Of a stretch of DNA of 22,436 nt, positions 14,877 through 22,436 are shown piece by piece (the stretch's first letter is position 1; each line of letters opens with the position of its first letter). The stretch is from contig CAMDNZ010000049.1 of NCBI GenBank assembly GCA_945903445.1, positions 1 to 22,436 of the forward strand, read 5' to 3'. This stretch comes from Bordetella parapertussis (GTDB lineage Bacteria > Pseudomonadota > Gammaproteobacteria > Burkholderiales > Burkholderiaceae_B). A program made the translations under genes and the position numbers. A model generated the notes under the pieces. It did no database searches and had not been told where the DNA came from. It saw nothing but the letters and a program-made list of their open reading frames with translations.

Positions 14877-16945
14877 GCCGAGTATTCGAGCGTCTCAGCC
14901 ATGCCTTGGTGGCGCAATAAGGCTTCCAGGCTGGGGGCGCGGCCTCGGAACGCCACGAACGAATCGGCTGCCGGACGGATGCCGCCCACCGCCAGTATTT
15001 CGCGCTTAAAGCGCAGGCCGGTCTCACGCTGCAAGGTGTCGCCCTGGGCCGCTTGGGCCGCTTCTTCGAACGCGCCATACGCGTCGGCGGACAGCACTTC
15101 GGCCCATTTGTAGCTGTAGTAGCCAGCGCCGTAACCCCCTGCGAACAGGTGCGAGAACGCGTGGGGGAATCGATGCCACTGGGGCGGACGGGTGACGGAC
15201 ACTTCGTCACGCACCGCTTCCAATTGCGTCATGACCGCGGCGATGTCCAGGCCTTGCGCGTTATCGTGAATCAGCATGTCGAACAGCGAGAATTCGATCT
15301 GCCGCACGGTTTGCATGCCGGCTTGGAAGTTACGGGCTTGGACCATGCGGTCGAACAGGGCGCGCGGCAAGGATTCGCCGGTCTTGACGTGCGCCGACAG
15401 TTTTTGCACGACCGGCCATTCCCAGCAGAAATTCTCCATGAACTGCGAGGGCAGTTCGATGGCGTCCCATTCGACACTGGAAAAGGCCGATGCGCCCGGT
15501 TCGTCCACATCCGACAGCAGCGCGTGCAGCGCATGGCCGGTTTCGTGGAACAGGGTGATCACGTCGTCGTGTGTGAAGAGCGCGGCGTCGCCGCCTTGCG
15601 GACGCGAGAAGTTGCAGGTCAGGTAGACCACCGGCGTCTGCACCGAGCCCTGGATGACTCGGCGGCTGCGCTCGCTATCGACCCAGGCACCGCCTTGTTT
15701 GCCAGCGCGGGCGTACAGATCCAGATAAAGATAGCCCAGGGTCTGGCCGGCAGGGCTATCGACGCGCAGGGCGCGTACGTCGTCATGCCAGCGCGAGACC
15801 GCCTGATCGTGCAGGCGGACGTCGAACAGGACCTCGATCACTTCGACCAGACCGGCTAGCACGCGCGGTTCGGTGAAGTAGCGTTTGACCTCGTCGTCCG
15901 AATAGGCGTAGCGGGCTTCGCGCAGCTTTTCGGAGACGAAAGGCGTATCCCAGGGCTCGACCTTGTCCAACTCCAGGCTGTCGCGGGCAAAAGCACGAAG
16001 TTCGGCCAGATCGCGTTGGGCGTACGGCCTAGCACGACCGGCCAGGTCGCGCAAAAAAGAGGTGACCTCTGTGGACGTGCGCGCCATGCGCGTTTCCAGG
16101 CGTAGTTCGGCAAAGGTGCCGAACCCCAGCAATTGGGCTTCTTCTGCTCGCAGCGCCAGGCTTTCGGCGATGAGTGCCGAGTTGTCCAGGGCCGCTTCGC
16201 CGTGCTCCGAGGCCACCGTGCCGTAGGCGCGATACAAAGTGGCGCGCAATGCGCGGTCTTCGGCGTACTGCATGACCGGCAGATAGCAGGGCATCTTCAA
16301 GCTCAGGCGCCAGCCTTCGACACCAGCGGCTTGCGCGGCCTCGCGCGCGGCGTCCTGGACATCCTGCGGCACGCCTGTCAGACGGCTGGCATCGGGCAAG
16401 TCCAGGGTGAACGCATCGATGGCATCCAGCACGTTTTCCGAGAATTTCTGCGAGACTTCGGCTTCGCGTTCGGACAGGGCTGCATAACGCTCGCGGGCTT
16501 CGCCTTCCAATTGAACGCCGCTCAAGCGAAAATCGCGCAATGCCAATTCGACGATGCGGCGGCGCACTTGCGGCCACTGCGCGAAGTCGGGCGACTCGGC
16601 CAGGCGCTGATATTGGGCATACAAGCCGACGTGCAATCCTACCCAGGTCGAAAACGCCGTCACCTTGGGCAGCGCTGCATTGTATGCCTCACGCAGTTCG
16701 GGCGTGTTGACGACGGCATTGAGGTGGCCGGCGACCGACCATGCACGCCACAGCACTGCCGAGGCCGTATCGGCAGGGGCGACCACGGCGTCCCAGGTGG
16801 CGGGTAGCGCGGAATCGGCGGCATGTTCGATGGCGCTGCGGGCGGTGGCCAGCAACTGATCGATGGCGGGCTCGATATGCGCCGGTTGTACCGTCGCATA
16901 GTCGATCAGCGAATCGATGGGGGCGAGCAGGGGATTGAAGGTCAT
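14873..16945 (-). CDS. prlC: Oligopeptidase A (M3 family zinc metallopeptidase)
   Basis: The 690-residue cytoplasmic peptidase has the normal length for PrlC/OpdA. The zinc-binding HETGH is at residues 467-471 (LFHETGHALHALL), with the third ligand region SVEWDAIELPSQFMENFCWE downstream, as in the family. It degrades signal peptides and short peptides. The N-terminus MTFNPLLAPIDSLIDYATVQPAHIEPA is conserved in type and fixes the start. Its stop overlaps the start of the Sco gene by four bases. FolD lies upstream on the same strand with 109 bases between, so it may have its own promoter. Confidence 0.95.
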   Translation of the reverse strand: MTFNPLLAPIDSLIDYATVQPAHIEPAIDQLLATARSAIEHAADSALPATWDAVVAPADTASAVLWRAWSVAGHLNAVVNTPELREAYNAALPKVTAFSTWVGLHVGLYAQYQRLAESPDFAQWPQVRRRIVELALRDFRLSGVQLEGEARERYAALSEREAEVSQKFSENVLDAIDAFTLDLPDASRLTGVPQDVQDAAREAAQAAGVEGWRLSLKMPCYLPVMQYAEDRALRATLYRAYGTVASEHGEAALDNSALIAESLALRAEEAQLLGFGTFAELRLETRMARTSTEVTSFLRDLAGRARPYAQRDLAELRAFARDSLELDKVEPWDTPFVSEKLREARYAYSDDEVKRYFTEPRVLAGLVEVIEVLFDVRLHDQAVSRWHDDVRALRVDSPAGQTLGYLYLDLYARAGKQGGAWVDSERSRRVIQGSVQTPVVYLTCNFSRPQGGDAALFTHDDVITLFHETGHALHALLSDVDEPGASAFSSVEWDAIELPSQFMENFCWEWPVVQKLSAHVKTGESLPRALFDRMVQARNFQAGMQTVRQIEFSLFDMLIHDNAQGLDIAAVMTQLEAVRDEVSVTRPPQWHRFPHAFSHLFAGGYGAGYYSYKWAEVLSADAYGAFEEAAQAAQGDTLQRETGLRFKREILAVGGIRPAADSFVAFRGRAPSLEALLRHQGMAETLEYSA

Positions 16946-17020
16946 GGGTAGCGAGTCGATGTGAATGGAGTGAAGGCTAAGACCGCCTAAAAGCGAGGGC
17001 GCCCTGGAGGGCAGCCTCCG

Positions 17021-17045
17021 AGACGAGCGATCGATTCACTCGTCT
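17021..17045 (-). terminator. Hairpin after folD, possible terminator
   Basis: AGACGAG (17021-17027) and CTCGTCT (17039-17045) form a perfect 7-bp stem ten bases past the folD stop on the minus strand. No T-tract follows, so termination is uncertain. Confidence 0.3.
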
Positions 17046-17054
17046 AACGAACGA

Positions 17055-17909
17055 TCAGGCTAGCAGACGTCGCTCGGCGGCTTCCAGCGTGTTGACCATC
17101 AGCATGGCGATGGTCATAGGGCCAACCCCCCCCGGTACAGGTGTAATTGCGGCAGCGACTGCCGACGCGCTAGCGAAATCGACGTCGCCGCACAGCTTGC
17201 CGTCTTCACCCCGATTGATGCCCACGTCGATGACGATGGCGCCCGGTTTGATCATCTCGCCGGTCACCATGCGCGCACGGCCGGTGGCCACTACGACGAT
17301 GTCGGCACGGCCTGTGTGCGCGGCCAGATCGCGCGTCTTGGAGTTGCACAACGTGACTGTCGCCCCGGCGGCCAGCAGTAGCATGGCCATGGGTTTGCCG
17401 ACGATGTTGCTGGCGCCCACGACCACGGCTTCGGCGCCGCGCAGCGTGACGTTTTCCGATTCCAGCATTTTCATGACGCCGTAAGGCGTGCACGGGCGGA
17501 ACAGCGGCTGGCCGGTCATCAAAAGACCGGCGTTGCTGACATGAAAGCCATCGACGTCTTTCGCGGCCGCGATGGCTTCGATCACTTTGTGGGCGTTCAT
17601 GTGCGCGGGCAAGGGCAACTGCACCAGAATGCCGTGGATCGAATCGTCGGCGTTCAACGCGCGCACGCGTTCGAGCAATGCTTCTTCGGTCAGGCTGGCG
17701 GGATAGCGCTCCATAACCGAATGGATGCCCGCTTTTTCGCAGGCGGCGACCTTGTTGCGCACGTAAACCTGGGAGGCCGGATCTTCGCCGACCAGTACGA
17801 CCGCTAAACCGGGGGTCACGCCACGCGCTGTCAGTTGCGCGGCGCGTTCGCCCACTTCGGCGCGAATCTTTTGCGACAGGGCACTGCCATCGATAACGCG
17901 AGCGGTCAT
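17055..17909 (-). CDS. folD: Bifunctional methylenetetrahydrofolate dehydrogenase / methenyltetrahydrofolate cyclohydrolase
   Basis: The 284-residue protein interconverts 5,10-methylene-, methenyl- and 10-formyl-tetrahydrofolate in one-carbon metabolism. Visible landmarks are the active-site YVRNK with Tyr49 and Lys53, the segment QLPLPAHMN (about 98-106), DVDGFH (about 118-123), the NADP-binding VVGASNIVGKPMA (about 162-174) and the C-terminal PGGVGPMTIAMLM. Length and motifs are normal. The start overlaps the stop of the response-regulator gene (ATGA), so folD is the third gene of a coupled operon behind a two-component system. Confidence 0.96.
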   Translation of the reverse strand: MTARVIDGSALSQKIRAEVGERAAQLTARGVTPGLAVVLVGEDPASQVYVRNKVAACEKAGIHSVMERYPASLTEEALLERVRALNADDSIHGILVQLPLPAHMNAHKVIEAIAAAKDVDGFHVSNAGLLMTGQPLFRPCTPYGVMKMLESENVTLRGAEAVVVGASNIVGKPMAMLLLAAGATVTLCNSKTRDLAAHTGRADIVVVATGRARMVTGEMIKPGAIVIDVGINRGEDGKLCGDVDFASASAVAAAITPVPGGVGPMTIAMLMVNTLEAAERRLLA

Positions 17910-18532
17910 GCGGCGCCTTCGGGTTTGGCCAGAGCAACCTTCATCAGGTCGGCCACGGTGGTGACTTCGAGTTTTTCCATGATATTGGCGCGGTGCGCTT
18001 CGACTGTTTTGATACTGATGCCGAGGTCGTCGGCGATTTGTTTGTTCAGGCGACCCGCCACGATGCGCTCGAGCACTTGCTGTTCGCGTGCGGTCAAGCG
18101 ACCCAGCATGGCTTCGTGGTCGCGCTGCGCCTGAAATCGGGTGGCGCGCTGCGACGCTTGTTCGAGCATGCGGGCGACGATTTCGCGCAGGTCGCTTTCG
18201 TTAAACGGTTTTTCGAGAAAGTCGATGGCGCCTTTTTTCATCGTGGTTACGGCCATAGGCACGTCGCCGTGGCCGGTGATGAAGACAATCGGCAGGGGCG
18301 CCTTGCGGGCGATCAATTGCTCTTGCAGTTCGAGTCCGCTCATGCCAGGCATGCGAACGTCGCAGATCAGTACGCCGACCTGGTTCGGGTCGTAATCGTC
18401 CAGGAATGCCTCGGCACCCACAAACGTGCGGACGCGATAACCATTGGCTTCCAGCAGCCAGCGCAACGAATCGCGCACGGCCTCGTCATCATCGACGATG
18501 AACACAGTGCTGGGGTTGGGTGACGTAGTCAT
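17906..18532 (-). CDS. FixJ-type response regulator (receiver plus LuxR-type HTH)
   Basis: The 208-residue protein starts at the ATG at 18532, which overlaps the kinase stop as ATGA; a longer open frame upstream lies inside the kinase gene and is not used. The receiver domain has the acidic pocket DDDE (14-17), phospho-acceptor Asp58 in LICDVRMPGMSG, Thr in FITGHGD and Lys in EKPF. The C-terminal domain is the LuxR/FixJ helix-turn-helix, LTAREQQVLERIVAGRLNKQ and SIKTVEAHRANIMEKL. It is the cognate partner of the upstream kinase. Targets are unknown; neighbours folD and the divergent aceE are candidates. Confidence 0.94.
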   Translation of the reverse strand: MTTSPNPSTVFIVDDDEAVRDSLRWLLEANGYRVRTFVGAEAFLDDYDPNQVGVLICDVRMPGMSGLELQEQLIARKAPLPIVFITGHGDVPMAVTTMKKGAIDFLEKPFNESDLREIVARMLEQASQRATRFQAQRDHEAMLGRLTAREQQVLERIVAGRLNKQIADDLGISIKTVEAHRANIMEKLEVTTVADLMKVALAKPEGAA

Positions 18533-20283
18533 GCGGGCAACTCCTCGGAGGGATCGGACTGCGACCGCGCTTGTGGCACAGCGCTTGGCAAGGTGAACCG
18601 GAAAATGGTGCCGCCGGCGGGATTGGGATCGGCCCATAAGCGACCGTGATGGGACTCGATAATGGTACGGCAGATGTTCAGTCCCATTCCCAAACCTTGG
18701 GATTTGGTACTGAAAAACGGCTCGAACAGCCGTTCGGGTTCGGCCAGGCCGTGACCGCGATCGACCACGGCCACTTCGATGTGCTGTTCGTGCGGAATGA
18801 TAGCGACACGCAGCTCATCGACCGAACTGTTTTCCATGGCTTCCAATCCGTTCTTCAACAGATTCAGCAACACTTGTTCGATCAGGATCGGGTCGGCCAG
18901 CACGTCGGGCGCGGTCGAGGGAATGAAGGGTTCGATGCGGATGCGGCGCTTGCGTGCATCGATTTCGGCGAAGCCGATGGCGTTGTCGACGATGCGCTTG
19001 ATGGGCACCACCTGACGCCTGGGCTCGCTGCGTTTTACGAATTCGCGGATGCGGCTAATGATCTTGCCGGCGCGTTCGGCTTGTGCTGCCGCTTTTTCCA
19101 GCGCGGGCAACAACATGGTCGGGCTGGTGTGGCCAGCCTTGACCAAAGCGACTGCGCCCATGCTGTAGTTGGAGATGGCTGTGAGCGGTTGATTCAGTTC
19201 GTGGGCCAGGGACGATGCCATCTCGCCCATGGTGGTCAGGCGGCTGGTGAGCTGGATCTTTTCTTGTTGAACGCGCGAGGCTTCTTCGTGCGTGCGGCGC
19301 TCGGTGATGTCGCGTGCCACCTGCATGCGAACTCGCCGTCCGTCGGTCCAGGCCAGCATGCGGTGATGGACTTCGAACCAACGTTGAACCGAAGGCGCAA
19401 ATACTTCGACCGATTCGTCGGTGAAGCGGCCGCGACGGCCCGCCAATAGTTCGTCATGGCCGCCCGTCTGTGCGCCGAACACCCGGCGATAGGTGCGATT
19501 GGCGAACAGCAGTTCCAGTCCTTCGGGCGTATCGGCCGTCACCGAGATGGCGTCGTCCAAGCCTTCCAACACCGTCATGAAGCGTTCGTGCGCGGCGGTC
19601 AAGGCTTCGCGGATGCGCTTGGGCTCGGTGATGTCGGTCATGGAGGTCATCCAGCCGATCTGGTTGCCGTTGGGGTCGAGCAGGGCCGAGACGTACATGC
19701 GGGCCACGAACCGCGATCCGTCGCGCCGCTGGGCCTCGACTTCCAGACCACTGCTGGGCGTCTTGCCGGACGTCAAGGTGTCCAGCGTGCGTTGGTGTTG
19801 TTCGTGCCGACCGGGAACCCAGTAGGGGAACGGGGGGCTGCGACCGATGAGGTCGGCTTCGTTCCAACCGATCATTCGACAGAACGCCGGGTTCACATAA
19901 GAGATGCGACCGTCCATGTCCAGCACGCGCATGCCGGTGGACATGGAGTTCTCCATGGCGCGACGGAAACCCGTCTCGGCGATCAAGGCGGCTTCGGCGT
20001 GCGAGCGGAAGCGGGTGTATCGCCACAACATCAGCAAGCTGATGACAATGACGCAGGACAGCGCGAGAACCACCCAGATCAGGCGCTGCTGGCGCAACTC
20101 CTGATCGATGGTTACAAACATCACACTGTCGTCATGGATGCGCTGCAACCAAAAGAACGCGCCCATCACGCACAGATACAGCACCAGCACCACCACAGGC
20201 GTCAGCCAATACACGCCACGGCGGCGAGCGCGGGCATGATCGTGAAACGGTGTCGGTATCGAAGAAGTCTTAGGACTGGCCAT
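18529..20283 (-). CDS. Membrane-bound PAS-domain sensor histidine kinase
   Basis: The 584-residue kinase has two membrane helices (about 25-47 and 69-88) around a short, about 20-residue periplasmic loop. Two PAS domains follow (about 105-220, with the terminal MTDITE, and about 231-330, ending ARDITER). Next come the HisKA box SSLAHELNQPLTAIS with phospho-acceptor His361, and the HATPase with the N box NLLKNGLEAM (Asn478), DRGHGL (508-513) and GLGMGL (530-535). The short loop suggests sensing through the membrane or the PAS domains rather than a periplasmic ligand. No heme-binding FixL signature is evident. Architecture and partner are FixL/FixJ- or DctB-like. It is the first gene of the kinase-regulator-folD operon and divergent from aceE. 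Confidence 0.93.
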   Translation of the reverse strand: MASPKTSSIPTPFHDHARARRRGVYWLTPVVVLVLYLCVMGAFFWLQRIHDDSVMFVTIDQELRQQRLIWVVLALSCVIVISLLMLWRYTRFRSHAEAALIAETGFRRAMENSMSTGMRVLDMDGRISYVNPAFCRMIGWNEADLIGRSPPFPYWVPGRHEQHQRTLDTLTSGKTPSSGLEVEAQRRDGSRFVARMYVSALLDPNGNQIGWMTSMTDITEPKRIREALTAAHERFMTVLEGLDDAISVTADTPEGLELLFANRTYRRVFGAQTGGHDELLAGRRGRFTDESVEVFAPSVQRWFEVHHRMLAWTDGRRVRMQVARDITERRTHEEASRVQQEKIQLTSRLTTMGEMASSLAHELNQPLTAISNYSMGAVALVKAGHTSPTMLLPALEKAAAQAERAGKIISRIREFVKRSEPRRQVVPIKRIVDNAIGFAEIDARKRRIRIEPFIPSTAPDVLADPILIEQVLLNLLKNGLEAMENSSVDELRVAIIPHEQHIEVAVVDRGHGLAEPERLFEPFFSTKSQGLGMGLNICRTIIESHHGRLWADPNPAGGTIFRFTLPSAVPQARSQSDPSEELPA

Positions 20284-20344
20284 ATAGAAAGGGTGCGGGC
20301 CGAGGTTCCGGCTATCCCTGCGCGTCGAAGCGTGCGCCGGAGCT

Positions 20345-20389
20345 TATATTTTAGACTGTGTTTCAGAATCCATCATATTTCACATTATA
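20345..20389 (-). promoter_or_regulatory. AT-rich promoter region for the sensor kinase operon
   Basis: The 280-base gap between the kinase and aceE has an AT-rich centre unlike its surroundings. On the minus strand it offers TATAAT (20389-20384) and TAAAAT/AAATAT near 20352-20345 as -10 candidates. I find no convincing -35 at the right distance, so the exact start is unclear. Confidence 0.3.
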
Positions 20390-20418
20390 AAATTCCGTAC
20401 CGCAACATGAAATATTGC

Positions 20419-20448
20419 TTGCTTCACCTGTTTTTTTATTTCTAGAAT
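20419..20448 (+). promoter_or_regulatory. Candidate sigma70 promoter for aceE
   Basis: TTGCTT (20419-20424) and TAGAAT (20443-20448) are 18 bases apart, with a T7 run in the spacer. This would give a leader of about 110 bases before the aceE start. Confidence 0.45.
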
Positions 20449-20563
20449 GCGAGGATTACTAGGTCTTGCAGGCCGGTGCTCGTCTGGGCGTCGCGCGATG
20501 CACGGCACGTCATGACCGCCCGGGCGATGCGCGGGTGCCAACAGATTCCTCAGGAGACACCCG

Positions 20564-22436
20564 ATGTCCTCTTCCAATCAGAACAGCCCTGTCCTGGCGC
20601 ACGACGATGATGCGCAAGAAACCCAGGAATGGCTGGAGGCGCTTGCCGCCGTCTTAGACCGTGAAGGTCCTCAACGCGCCCACTTTCTGCTGGAACGCTT
20701 GATCGACGAGGCGCGCCGCTCGGGTGCTCATATTCCGTTCTCGCCGAATACGGCCTACGTGAACACGATTCCTGCCGGTCACGAGCCGCCGCATCCCGGC
20801 AACCTGGAACTCGAATCGCGCATCCGTTCCTACGTTCGCTGGAACGCCATGGCCATGGTCGTTCGTGCCAACAAGCATGCGCCCGAAGACGGCGGCGACT
20901 TGGGCGGTCACATCGCATCGTTTGCCTCGTTGGCCACCATGATCGGCTGCGGTCAGAATCACTTCTGGCATGCCGAATCGGAAGAGCACGGCGGCGATCT
21001 GGTGTACTTCCAGGGTCACACTTCGCCCGGCATGTATGGCCGTGCCTACATGGAAGGCCGTCTGACCGAAGAACAATTGAACCACTTCCGTCAGGAAGTG
21101 GATGGAAAAGGCTTGTCGTCCTACCCGCATCCGAAGTTGATGCCCGATTTCTGGCAGTTCCCGACGGTGTCCATGGGCCTGGGGCCTCTGATGGCCATCT
21201 ATCAGGCCCGGTTCCTGAAGTATCTGCACGCCCGAGGCATCGCCGATACCAGCCGCCGCAAGGTCTGGGTGTTCTGCGGCGACGGCGAGATGGACGAACC
21301 CGAATCGCTCGGTGCGATCGCCCTGGCCGCGCGCGAAAAGTTGGACAACCTGGTGTTCGTGATCAACTGCAACTTGCAGCGTCTGGACGGCCCAGTGCGC
21401 GGCAACGGCAAGATCATCCAGGAGCTGGAAGGCGACTTCCGCGGTAGCGGCTGGAACGTCATCAAGCTGATCTGGGGCGGTTACTGGGATCCACTGTTGG
21501 CGCACGATAAGGAAGGCATCCTGCGTCGGGTAATGGAAGAAACCGTCGATGGTGAATATCAGGCTTACAAGGCCAACGACGGCGCGTTCGTGCGCAAGCA
21601 TTTCTTCGGCAAGCATCCCAAGCTGTTGGAAATGGTCAGCCGCATGAGCGACGAAGACGTCTGGCGCTTGAACCGTGGCGGCCACGATCCGCACAAGGTG
21701 TATGCCGCGTTCGACGCCGCCACCAAGCATCAGGGCCAGCCCACGGTCATTTTGGCCAAGACCATCAAGGGCTATGGCATGGGCGCCATCGGTCAGGCCA
21801 AGAACCCGACTCACCAGCAGAAGAAGCTGGACCTCGATGCCGTGCGCGAATTCCGCGACCGTTTCGGCATTCCCATCCCCGACGATCAGTTGGAGAAACT
21901 GCCGTACTTCAAACCGGCCGAAGATTCGCCCGAAATGAAGTACCTGCACGAGCGTCGCCAAGCGCTGGGCGGCTATCTGCCGCGTCGTCGGGTGAATGCC
22001 GACGAGAAACTGAAGGTGCCCGAGTTGTCGGCATTCAAGGCCGTGCTGGAACCCACCTCCGAAGGCCGTGAAATTTCGACGACTCAAGCTTTCGTGCGCA
22101 CGCTGAACGCCATTCTGCGCGACAAGCAAATCGGCCCGCGCGTCGTGCCCATTCTGGCCGACGAGTCGCGCACCTTCGGTATGGAAGGTCTGTTTCGTCA
22201 GATCGGCATCTATGCCCCCGAAGGCCAGAAATACATTCCGGTCGATAAAGACCAGGTCATGTACTACAAAGAATCGGCCGACGGCCAACTCTTGCAGGAA
22301 GGGATCAACGAAGCGGGCGCCATGAGCTCCTGGATCGCCGCGGCCACGTCGTACTCGACGAACAACCGCATCATGATTCCGTTCTTCATCTACTACTCGA
22401 TGTTCGGGTTCCAGCGCATCGGCGATCTGGCCTGGG
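20564..22436 (+). CDS. aceE: Pyruvate dehydrogenase E1 component, homodimeric type (partial, C-terminus beyond window)
   Basis: The frame is open from the ATG at 20564 (AGGAG at 20552-20556) to the window end, 624 residues of a protein usually near 890-900. It decarboxylates pyruvate with thiamine pyrophosphate and acetylates the lipoyl groups of E2. The N-terminus has the AceE pattern QEWLEALAAVLDREGPQRA and IPFSPNTAYVNTIP. The TPP-binding motif starts at GDGE (about 239-242, FCGDGEMDEPESLGA) and ends with the NCNLQRLDGPVRGNG segment. Further on are KTIKGYGMG and, near the edge, DESRTFGMEGLFRQIGIY and EGINEAGAMSSW. The E2 and E3 genes probably follow outside the window. Confidence 0.97.
   Translation, partial: MSSSNQNSPVLAHDDDAQETQEWLEALAAVLDREGPQRAHFLLERLIDEARRSGAHIPFSPNTAYVNTIPAGHEPPHPGNLELESRIRSYVRWNAMAMVVRANKHAPEDGGDLGGHIASFASLATMIGCGQNHFWHAESEEHGGDLVYFQGHTSPGMYGRAYMEGRLTEEQLNHFRQEVDGKGLSSYPHPKLMPDFWQFPTVSMGLGPLMAIYQARFLKYLHARGIADTSRRKVWVFCGDGEMDEPESLGAIALAAREKLDNLVFVINCNLQRLDGPVRGNGKIIQELEGDFRGSGWNVIKLIWGGYWDPLLAHDKEGILRRVMEETVDGEYQAYKANDGAFVRKHFFGKHPKLLEMVSRMSDEDVWRLNRGGHDPHKVYAAFDAATKHQGQPTVILAKTIKGYGMGAIGQAKNPTHQQKKLDLDAVREFRDRFGIPIPDDQLEKLPYFKPAEDSPEMKYLHERRQALGGYLPRRRVNADEKLKVPELSAFKAVLEPTSEGREISTTQAFVRTLNAILRDKQIGPRVVPILADESRTFGMEGLFRQIGIYAPEGQKYIPVDKDQVMYYKESADGQLLQEGINEAGAMSSWIAAATSYSTNNRIMIPFFIYYSMFGFQRIGDLAW

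Noticed and set aside
19456..20445. 329-codon plus-strand frame
   Set aside because: Antisense to the sensor kinase and its promoter region; His/Gln-rich composition typical of a shadow frame.
20654..22288. 544-codon minus-strand frame opposite aceE
   Set aside because: It is fully antisense to the well-supported aceE coding sequence and has no recognisable domain; long antisense frames are usual in G+C-rich genes.

Overview
The window looks like a chromosomal segment of a high-G+C betaproteobacterium, most likely family Alcaligenaceae (Bordetella/Achromobacter relatives). The reasons are the codon usage, the protein families, and a gene order (prlC, folD, a FixLJ-like two-component pair, then divergent aceE) that I recall from that family; no database was searched. 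Both end genes are cut by the window.

Layout. At 1-650 there is a sodium:solute symporter on the minus strand behind a clear TPP riboswitch. At 768-4015 on the plus strand lie an SDR oxidoreductase, an NtaA-type FMN monooxygenase and an agmatine deiminase family protein. A small methyltransferase (4131-4772) runs head-on into an alpha/beta hydrolase (4733-5626, minus). Bases 5627-6207 hold at best one weak ORF, followed by tRNA-Ala(CGC) and xthA on the minus strand. A nitroreductase (7293-7871) sits behind a sigma70-like promoter overlaid by a Fur-box-like palindrome.

The accessory part is 7872-8970, an insertion between the nitroreductase and cueR. It carries one AT-rich orphan gene whose motifs and spacing resemble the diphtheria toxin/exotoxin A class of mono-ADP-ribosyltransferases. 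It is flanked by a 170-bp imperfect direct repeat (7751-7920 and 8971-9140, about 81% identical by my count). The repeat is the nitroreductase 3' end joined to the cueR 3' end, as if the convergent junction had been duplicated when the island arrived, leaving each gene a complete copy.

A copper module follows: copA-cueR (minus; copA is broken by a one-base insertion just after its DKTGT site) and, divergently, copZ plus a dihydrolipoamide-dehydrogenase-like flavoprotein. A MerR-type dyad lies between them. Next come a GlsB/YeaQ membrane protein, prlC-Sco1 (minus), and a translationally coupled kinase-regulator-folD operon (minus). The kinase is divergent from aceE, which runs off the right end. 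ATGA stop/start overlaps recur: copA/cueR, prlC/sco, kinase/regulator and regulator/folD.
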